Part shown: piece after piece, positions 4,941 through 8,602 of the stretch
How positions within the stretch are numbered: position 1 is the first letter of the stretch
Layout of the letters: every line of letters begins with the position of its first letter
Source: Kouleothrix aurantiaca
GTDB lineage: Bacteria > Chloroflexota > Chloroflexia > Chloroflexales > Roseiflexaceae
Assembly (NCBI GenBank): GCA_001399705.1
Contig: LJCR01000061.1
Coordinates: 1-8,602, forward strand
Direction of reading: 5' to 3'
DNA length: 8,602 nucleotides
Notes under the pieces: model-generated
Told to the model about the DNA's origin: nothing
The model's database searches: none
Seen by the model: only the letters and a program-made list of their open reading frames with translations
Made by a program: the position numbers and the translations under genes

Positions 4941-5870
4941 ATGGCCGAGGAAAGGTCACAGCCGTTTCGCAGCTTGCTGGTGCCGTTGGACGGCTCGCAG
5001 CTGGCCGAGGCGGTATTGCCGGCGGTTGAACGCATGGCCGCTCGTTTCCATGGAGCGGTGACGCTGCTGCACGTGCTGGAGCAAGCGGCGCCCGCGACGA
5101 TCCACGGTGAGCGGCATTTGAGTGATAGTGCTGAGGCCGAGAGCTATCTTGGCGTGGTCGCTGAGCGCTTGCGCGCGGCGGGTATCGCGGTCACAGCCCA
5201 TGTGCATGGCGCCAGGGAAGGCGACGTCGCACGCAGCATCGTTGACCATGCGGAGGAGATCAACGTCGACCTGGTCATCCTGTGCATGCACGGCAGGAGC
5301 GGTCTCCGCGGGGTGTTGTTTGGGAGCATCGCGCAGCAGGTGCTCGGGCAGGGGACGCGGCCGATCCTGCTCATACCGCCGAGGGCAGCGGAGCGCAGGT
5401 CCGTATTCGACCTGAATCGCATCCTCGTTCCGCTCGATGGCACGCCGGCCCACGAGCCAGCTCTGGCGCTCGCCGGGGTGATGGCGCGGGCGTTCGCGGC
5501 GGAACTGGAGTTGGTGTTGGTCATTCCTACGCTGACGACGCTGTCGGACGAGCGCGCCGCGGCGGGCTTACTGCTGCCGACGACCATGCGGGCGATTCTT
5601 GATCTGGCGGAGCAGGGGGCGGTGGACTATCTGCACCCGATCGTGGCAGCGTGGCAAGCGGCTGGGGTGGCGGTGACGGCCGAAGTCGCGCGTGGCGACC
5701 CGGTGCCGACCGTTCTTAATCTGGCTGCCGACCACGATGCCGACCTGATCGTGATGGCGAGCCACGGGCGGGCGGGACTGGATGCCATCCTGGCAGGGAG
5801 CGTCGCGCCACGCATCGCCGGTCGGGTGGGCCGCCCATTGCTGTTGGTCCGCGCAGGTGAAGCTGCATGA
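4941..5870 (+). CDS. Tandem universal stress protein (two UspA domains)
   Basis: 309 residues from ATG 4941. Two UspA domains: ~9-146 (SLLVPLDGS at the start, PILLIP at the end) and ~159-304 (RILVPLDGT to PLLLVRAG). The nucleotide-binding signature G-x2-G-x9-G(S/T) is nearly kept in both: CMHGRSGLRGVLFGS (115-129) and ASHGRAGLDAILAGS (273-287), with the first glycine replaced by Cys and Ala respectively. ATP binding is therefore plausible but untested. A GTG at 4932 gives a 312-residue form that overlaps the mntH stop by 4 bp (GTGA); ATG 4941 is preferred because a G-rich ribosome-binding stretch (4927-4932) lies at proper distance. Either way the two genes are tightly linked and probably translated from one mRNA, tying stress sensing to metal uptake. 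Confidence 0.93.
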   Translation: MAEERSQPFRSLLVPLDGSQLAEAVLPAVERMAARFHGAVTLLHVLEQAAPATIHGERHLSDSAEAESYLGVVAERLRAAGIAVTAHVHGAREGDVARSIVDHAEEINVDLVILCMHGRSGLRGVLFGSIAQQVLGQGTRPILLIPPRAAERRSVFDLNRILVPLDGTPAHEPALALAGVMARAFAAELELVLVIPTLTTLSDERAAAGLLLPTTMRAILDLAEQGAVDYLHPIVAAWQAAGVAVTAEVARGDPVPTVLNLAADHDADLIVMASHGRAGLDAILAGSVAPRIAGRVGRPLLLVRAGEAA

Positions 5871-5999
5871 TGGCTGCCACGAGCCGCATCGGATCCTTGC
5901 ACCGGGCATGCCGTGAGCAGCGCTGCGCTCGATTGCCTAGAACATCTGGCAGGCAGGCATCGTCACCCTGGCGCCAGGCGGTGGAATGGTCGCATCCAG

Positions 6000-6164
6000 A
6001 ACGCCGCTCGGGGTCTACCGGCAGATGGCTGATCAGGTCGTTCAGGTCGCGCACGTGCTGCTCATTCGTGTCGTCGTACCCGGTAACCGATCATCGATGC
6101 GCGAGCGCCAGGACGGGTCGGCAAACAGCAGATCGGTGAGCGGGGCGGTCGTGACGTCTTCGCG
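6000..6164 (-). pseudogene. Possible decayed ORF remnant
   Basis: Directly after the stop at 6165-6167 the same minus-strand frame reads REDVTTAPLTDLLFADPSWR, then SRIDDRLPG. Around 6079-6088 the protein-like reading moves to another frame: GYDDTNEQHVRDLNDLISHLP. No start codon with a ribosome-binding site opens either part. Both read like soluble protein rather than antisense shadow, so this looks like one gene broken by a frameshift. I do not recognise the family, and with so short a stretch the call is weak. Confidence 0.25.
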
Positions 6165-6369
6165 CTACGCGGCGGCAGCGGCGCGGGCGGCGCTGCCAAT
6201 ATCAATCAACACACCGGCAGCAGCGGGGCCAGGCTGGCCCTGCACCGCGGCCCGCGCACCCCAGTCACGACACGCGATTTTTAATTCCTCGTCGCAGGAC
6301 ACACAATGCCCCTTTGGGATGCGGCAGAACCTTCCGCCAGGCCGCGATGCCAAAAACGCGGCAAACTGT
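6165..6369 (-). CDS. Small Cys-containing hypothetical ORF, 5' side interrupted by the ISL3-family element
   Basis: The minus-strand frame runs from the element border (6369) to TAG 6165-6167 and includes GGRFCRIPKGHCVSCDEELK and ACRDWGAR, with C-x6-C-x2-C spacing. Two readings are possible. A short protein of 45 codons could start at GTG 6302, which has AAAGGGG 6 nt upstream. Otherwise a longer gene used a TTG just inside the border. Before the insertion an in-frame TAG lay close upstream, so little could have been lost and the element probably struck the region between two genes. In its present state the frame opens in the insertion sequence instead. It lies downstream of the 111-residue ORF on the same strand. 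Function unknown. Confidence 0.35.
6362..6369. repeat. Target-site duplication, left copy (CAAACTGT)
   Basis: Exact 8-bp direct repeat of 7775-7782, abutting the left terminal inverted repeat. Length agrees with ISL3-family transposition. Confidence 0.93.
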
Positions 6370-6411
6370 GGTTCTCCAAGACTAGCCGTAGGTGGCACTA
6401 GATGTAGTGGT
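6370..6411 (+). repeat. Left terminal inverted repeat of the ISL3-family element
   Basis: 42 bp matching the right end at 32 positions. The outer 14 bp (GGTTCTCCAAGACT) differ from the right end at only one base; matching blocks further in are GCCG, CACTA, ATGTAG and GGT. The inner blocks are probably a second transposase contact. Confidence 0.85.
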
Positions 6412-6478
6412 TGCACAGCGGCGTGAGATGATACAGAATTGTGCCAGGATTCGCGCCTGCTCTCAAGGGTAGTATCTG

Positions 6479-7768
6479 ATGCCCAAGCACCCACTGATCT
6501 CAATCCCGCTTGATATCCCCGATGTGCGTGTTCTCCAAACAGAGCTGACCAAGGATGGTGAACTCATTCTTACTGTCGAGAGCACGCTGAGTAGTACGAC
6601 TTGCCGGCGCTGCGGGCGTATCATCAGCGAACGCCATGGTGTTGACGAGCCACGGCTGCTGCGCCATCTGCCGAGCTTCAGTCGGGTCGTGTATTTACGC
6701 ATTCGTCCCAAGCGTTTCCGCTGTCCCTGGTGCGAAGGCCATCCTACCACGACGCAACAGCTCGATTGGTATGACCCGAATGCGCTGCACACCAAAGCCT
6801 ATGAGCGACATCTCATCCTTCAGCTTGTCAACAGCACCATCGCCGATGTCGAAGCGAAGGAAGATGTCACCTATGCAGCCCTGCTCGGCATTCTCGACCG
6901 CTGGATTGCCAGCAGTGTCGAGTGGGAGGCTCTCGAACCGTTTGCGACCTTGGGCATCGACGAGATTGCACTCCTCAAGGGCCATCGTGACTTTGTCGCC
7001 GTCATTAGTGCCCAAACTGAACGCGGTGACCTACACGTGCTGGCGGTGTTGCCCGATCGGCTCAAGGCAAGCGTGGTGGCTTGGCTGCTGAACATACCAG
7101 AGGCTATCCGAGTACATATCACCACCGTGTGCACCGACATGTGGGAGGGCTACATTACCGCCGTGGAGGAGGCGCTGCCAAATGCGACGATTGTGCTTGA
7201 CCGCTTTCATGTGATCCGTCACGCTCGTGACGGCGTTGACACCTTGCGCAAGCAGGAAGTGCGACGGCTCAAGAAGGAACTGCCCACCGAGGCGGCCGAT
7301 ACATTCAAGCACACACTTTGGCCCTTCCGCAAGCGTTCTGATGCGCTCGATACGGCCGACCAGGAACGATTGGAAACGCTACTGGCCGCTAGTCCAGCAC
7401 TGCGACAAGCGTATGTGCTGCGTGAGCAGTTGACCCGCATTTTTGATACGGCGCGCTCAAAGGCCGATGGAATGCGGCGCTTGCGTTTGTGGCGCAGGCG
7501 GGTCGAAAAGAGCGCTCTGCGGTGTTTCGATCCATTTCTGAAGCTGCTCTCAAGCCGGCTCGACCTGATTGCAAACTACTTTATCAGCCATCAGACCAGC
7601 AGCTTTGTCGAGGGGCTCAACAACAAGCTGAAAGTGCTCAAACGGCGCTGCTATGGGCTGCGAAACGTTGCGCACCTATTTCAACGGCTGACGCTTGATC
7701 TAGAGGGCTATCGCCGATTTAGTCCCTGGCGTACCGCTACATATAGTGTGGTTTCCGGCAAGTCTTGA
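6479..7768 (+). CDS. tnp: ISL3-family transposase
   Basis: 429 residues, full length for the family. An N-terminal zinc-binding motif (zf-ISL3) has C42-x2-C45 and C82-x2-C85 (CRRC, CPWC). A helix-turn-helix region follows, then the DDE catalytic core: TLGIDEIAL (D161), VCTDMWEGY (D220) followed by VLDRFHVIRH, and SSFVEGLNNKLKVLKRRCYG (E378). All expected catalytic acids are present, so the enzyme looks active. It cuts and joins the 42-bp terminal repeats. The start ATG 6479 has AAGGG 9 nt upstream. The last codons and the stop (7766-7768) lie inside the right inverted repeat, leaving only 6 bp of element beyond the gene. No frameshift seen. Confidence 0.96.
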   Translation: MPKHPLISIPLDIPDVRVLQTELTKDGELILTVESTLSSTTCRRCGRIISERHGVDEPRLLRHLPSFSRVVYLRIRPKRFRCPWCEGHPTTTQQLDWYDPNALHTKAYERHLILQLVNSTIADVEAKEDVTYAALLGILDRWIASSVEWEALEPFATLGIDEIALLKGHRDFVAVISAQTERGDLHVLAVLPDRLKASVVAWLLNIPEAIRVHITTVCTDMWEGYITAVEEALPNATIVLDRFHVIRHARDGVDTLRKQEVRRLKKELPTEAADTFKHTLWPFRKRSDALDTADQERLETLLAASPALRQAYVLREQLTRIFDTARSKADGMRRLRLWRRRVEKSALRCFDPFLKLLSSRLDLIANYFISHQTSSFVEGLNNKLKVLKRRCYGLRNVAHLFQRLTLDLEGYRRFSPWRTATYSVVSGKS

Positions 7769-7774
7769 AGAACC
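7733..7774 (-). repeat. Right terminal inverted repeat of the ISL3-family element
   Basis: Partner of the left repeat; outer 14 bp read GGTTCTTCAAGACT on the minus strand. It overlaps the final 12 codons or so of the transposase gene, including its TGA. Confidence 0.85.
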
Positions 7775-7782
7775 CAAACTGT
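7775..7782. repeat. Target-site duplication, right copy (CAAACTGT)
   Basis: Exact copy of 6362-6369, directly outside the right terminal repeat. Confidence 0.93.
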
Positions 7783-7789
7783 TTCTATT

Positions 7790-8125
7790 TCAGACCTGTG
7801 GGGGAACAGTTTCCGCCCCTGCGTGTGGGTTGGTGGCGGGGATAACCTCGGCAGTGTCCGCCAGGATCGTTTCGACCGCGGTTGGGCCGGCGATCGCATA
7901 GTGGCCTGCCGCCACTTCGGTGATGGTGACGGCGGTCCCGTGCAGTTGTCTCAGCCCCGCGGGCGAAAAGGCGCCTAATGCCGAGAACGTGACCCGGTCC
8001 GCGCCGACACCGAGCGTCAGTCCCTCGGGGCCAAGCCCAATCTCACGCAGGACCCCCTGTGCGATCGGTTGCGGCGCGCGAGATGCGGCGGCCGCGGTGG
8101 TCTGGTTCGTGTCGGTGATTGTCAT
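7790..8125 (-). CDS. Hypothetical protein, 111 residues
   Basis: A small soluble protein opening MTITDTNQTTAAAASRAPQP, with an Ala/Thr-rich, probably disordered first ~20 residues. A beta-rich part follows (GVLREIGLGPEGLTLGVGAD, then VTFSALGAFSPAGLRQLHGT) and an acidic, Pro-rich tail (to ~111). No cysteines, no signal peptide, no family recognised. Its ATG overlaps the stop of the upstream gene by four bases (ATGA), so the pair is probably translationally coupled. A strong hairpin (8142-8170) ends 16 nt before the start, and the ribosome-binding site is weak (GAAAG), which again fits coupling. The stop lies 7 bp from the right target duplication of the ISL3-family element, so the gene itself is intact. 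The style resembles phage or plasmid accessory genes. Confidence 0.6.
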   Translation of the reverse strand: MTITDTNQTTAAAASRAPQPIAQGVLREIGLGPEGLTLGVGADRVTFSALGAFSPAGLRQLHGTAVTITEVAAGHYAIAGPTAVETILADTAEVIPATNPHAGAETVPPQV

Positions 8126-8511
8126 GATTGTTGCTTTCGTCGACGGGACCGGTCCGCCGCCGGTCCCGTCCTGGTGTATGCAAACGCGCAGCTCTCAAAC
8201 CCGGCCTGATGCTGCTCGCACACGTACCCGCGCGCGACGATCACGCCACCGTCGCGCTCCGACCAGCGACGGCCGCTGATCAACGAGCCTTCGCCCGGCG
8301 GGACGATTCCTTCTCCGTCACAGAGATAGCACGCCCCAGCGCCGTCAGGGTACTCGGTGACCGGGCTGTCCGCGGTCGCGTCACCCCCTCCGCAGCCTCG
8401 GCAGACGGCGTACAGCCGGCCGTCGAGGAGGCGGTAGGCGACCCTGGTGCGACCTTTGCAGCGGGCGATCGTGGCGCAGGTGCGGCTTGTTGGCGCGGAT
8501 GCGCAGCTCAT
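8122..8511 (-). CDS. Cys-rich zinc-finger-like protein with DnaJ-type CxxCxGxG motifs
   Basis: 129 residues from ATG 8511. It contains CRGCGGG (C37, C40) and CYLCDGEG (C61, C64), which resemble the CxxCxGxG repeats of the DnaJ cysteine-rich domain. Further cysteines are C12, C18, C98 and C108, so two zinc sites are possible. The tail is Arg/Lys-rich (DRSRRRKQQS). There is no J-domain, so it is not DnaJ itself; a small nucleic-acid- or protein-binding zinc protein is more likely. The N-terminus is uncertain. Just upstream another minus frame reads TAMELDALNELRIRANK, which looks more protein-like than the first ~11 residues here, and a single-base frame change near 8490-8500 would join it to TCATIARCKGRTRVAYR. 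Either a sequencing or real frameshift, or an overlapping upstream gene, would explain it. Stop overlaps the next gene (ATGA). Confidence 0.6.
   Translation of the reverse strand: MSCASAPTSRTCATIARCKGRTRVAYRLLDGRLYAVCRGCGGGDATADSPVTEYPDGAGACYLCDGEGIVPPGEGSLISGRRWSERDGGVIVARGYVCEQHQAGFESCAFAYTRTGPAADRSRRRKQQS
8142..8170 (-). promoter_or_regulatory. Perfect 11-bp hairpin before the 111-residue ORF
   Basis: GACGGGACCGG-N7-CCGGTCCCGTC, fully paired and very GC-rich. It lies in the last codons of the Cys-rich gene, 16 nt before the start of the downstream gene. No U-tract follows on either strand, so it is not an ordinary intrinsic terminator. It could restrain ribosome entry at the downstream gene so that translation depends on ribosomes arriving from upstream; this is inference. 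Confidence 0.45.
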
Positions 8512-8602
8512 TGAGCGCGTCCAGCTCCATCGCGGTCAGGAGCGGCCGCCACCAGTGCCGCGGCTCCGCGGCCGCCGTCGTGTCGGGCTGCGCTGTGTCC
8601 GC
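8389..8602 (-). CDS. Partial ORF entering from the right edge (uncertain)
   Basis: An open minus-strand frame enters the window reading ADTAQPDTTAAAEPRHWWRP, then LLTAMELDALNELRIRANK. It continues in an Arg/Pro-rich, shadow-like way to a TGA at about 8389. The first part looks like genuine protein, the last part does not. It may be the C-terminus of an upstream gene, or, if there is a one-base frameshift near 8490-8500, the true N-terminus of the Cys-rich protein with a start at ATG 8530. No ribosome-binding site is obvious before 8530. Confidence 0.3.

Larger units (their letters stand above)
5871..6369. other. Stretch without an intact gene between usp and the ISL3-family element
   Basis: 499 bp with long but poorly supported open frames in several directions. 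The most protein-like reading is on the minus strand and is broken by a stop and a frame change (separate entries). The plus-strand frame beginning ATGATGG at 5867 (90 codons) overlaps the usp stop but has an Arg/Ser-rich shadow-like composition. A perfect 12-bp palindrome, CCTGGCGCCAGG, lies at 5967-5978; one or two of these are expected by chance in this length. No clear terminator follows usp. Confidence 0.4.
6370..7774 (+). mobile_element. Complete ISL3-family insertion sequence, 1405 bp
   Basis: Both ends are defined. The left end (6370) starts GGTTCTCCAAGACT; the right end (7774), read on the minus strand, starts GGTTCTTCAAGACT. Alignment continues inward to 42 bp with 32 matches, including CACTA, ATGTAG and GGT blocks. 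Outside the ends the octamer CAAACTGT is repeated exactly (6362-6369 and 7775-7782), the 8-bp duplication expected for ISL3 elements. One transposase gene fills the element. TTGCAC (6411-6416) with CAGAAT 17 bp on could be its promoter. The perfect duplication and intact gene point to a recent insertion. Confidence 0.95.

Noticed and set aside
4323..4959. Two further long minus-strand frames over the 3' part of mntH
   Set aside because: Same reason: they oppose a clear gene and have a composition typical of antisense reading.
5967..5978. CCTGGCGCCAGG perfect palindrome
   Set aside because: Short GC-rich palindromes of this length are expected about once or twice in a window this size, and nothing around it suggests a function.
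5867..6426. Plus-strand frames after usp (90 and 146 codons)
   Set aside because: Arg/Ser/Ala-rich readings with no family features; the second crosses the left end of the ISL3-family element and opposes a more protein-like minus frame.
6430..6445. AGAATTGTGCC shared between the ISL3-family left end (6435-6445) and the IS21 end (minus strand, about 213-223)
   Set aside because: An 11-bp match between unrelated elements, located at neither true terminus; most likely coincidence.
1..8602. CRISPR array, tRNA or rRNA genes
   Set aside because: No regularly spaced direct repeats and no recognisable tRNA or rRNA segments were seen on either strand by eye.

Overview
This is a GC-rich bacterial window with compact genes on both strands. 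The tandem DUF305 lipoprotein, the polytopic protein of the TPWH / LSPTHL type, the MntH-Usp pair and the protein style suggest a Chloroflexota (filamentous green non-sulfur-like) chromosome. That assignment is inference from gene content only; there is no rRNA or other phylogenetic marker here.

Layout. Positions 1-304 hold the istA-side end of an IS21-family insertion sequence whose body runs off the left edge. It truncates a hypothetical gene, of which only the first ~44 codons survive (305-435, minus). Positions 602-3177 carry three minus-strand genes in transcription order: a Met/His-rich lipoprotein with two DUF305 domains, an orphan NarL/LuxR-type response regulator with a degenerate receiver pocket, and a polytopic membrane protein rich in His/Asp/Glu. 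They may form an operon, with the IS21-truncated gene perhaps once its fourth member. A 447-bp divergent intergenic region (3178-3624) separates this cluster from the plus-strand pair mntH (NRAMP Mn/Fe transporter) and a tandem-domain universal stress protein. The region contains a DtxR/MntR-like dyad next to a TATAAT element on the mntH side and a cluster of TTGTGG/CCACAA dyads.

Positions 5871-8602 are accessory in character. Small minus-strand ORFs of phage or plasmid style include one with paired CxxCxGxG cysteine motifs. They are interrupted by a complete ISL3-family insertion sequence (6370-7774, 1405 bp) with ~42-bp imperfect terminal inverted repeats and a perfect 8-bp target duplication. 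The stretch between the usp gene and this element holds only broken or doubtful reading frames.

Reading as a whole: a metal-handling and stress cluster (DUF305 lipoprotein, regulator, membrane protein; MntH and Usp) flanked by two mobile elements. The best candidate for an uncharacterised system is the DUF305 / degenerate-receiver regulator / membrane-protein cluster with its internal RNA hairpin and its position divergent from the Mn transporter. Its metal specificity is inferred, not shown.
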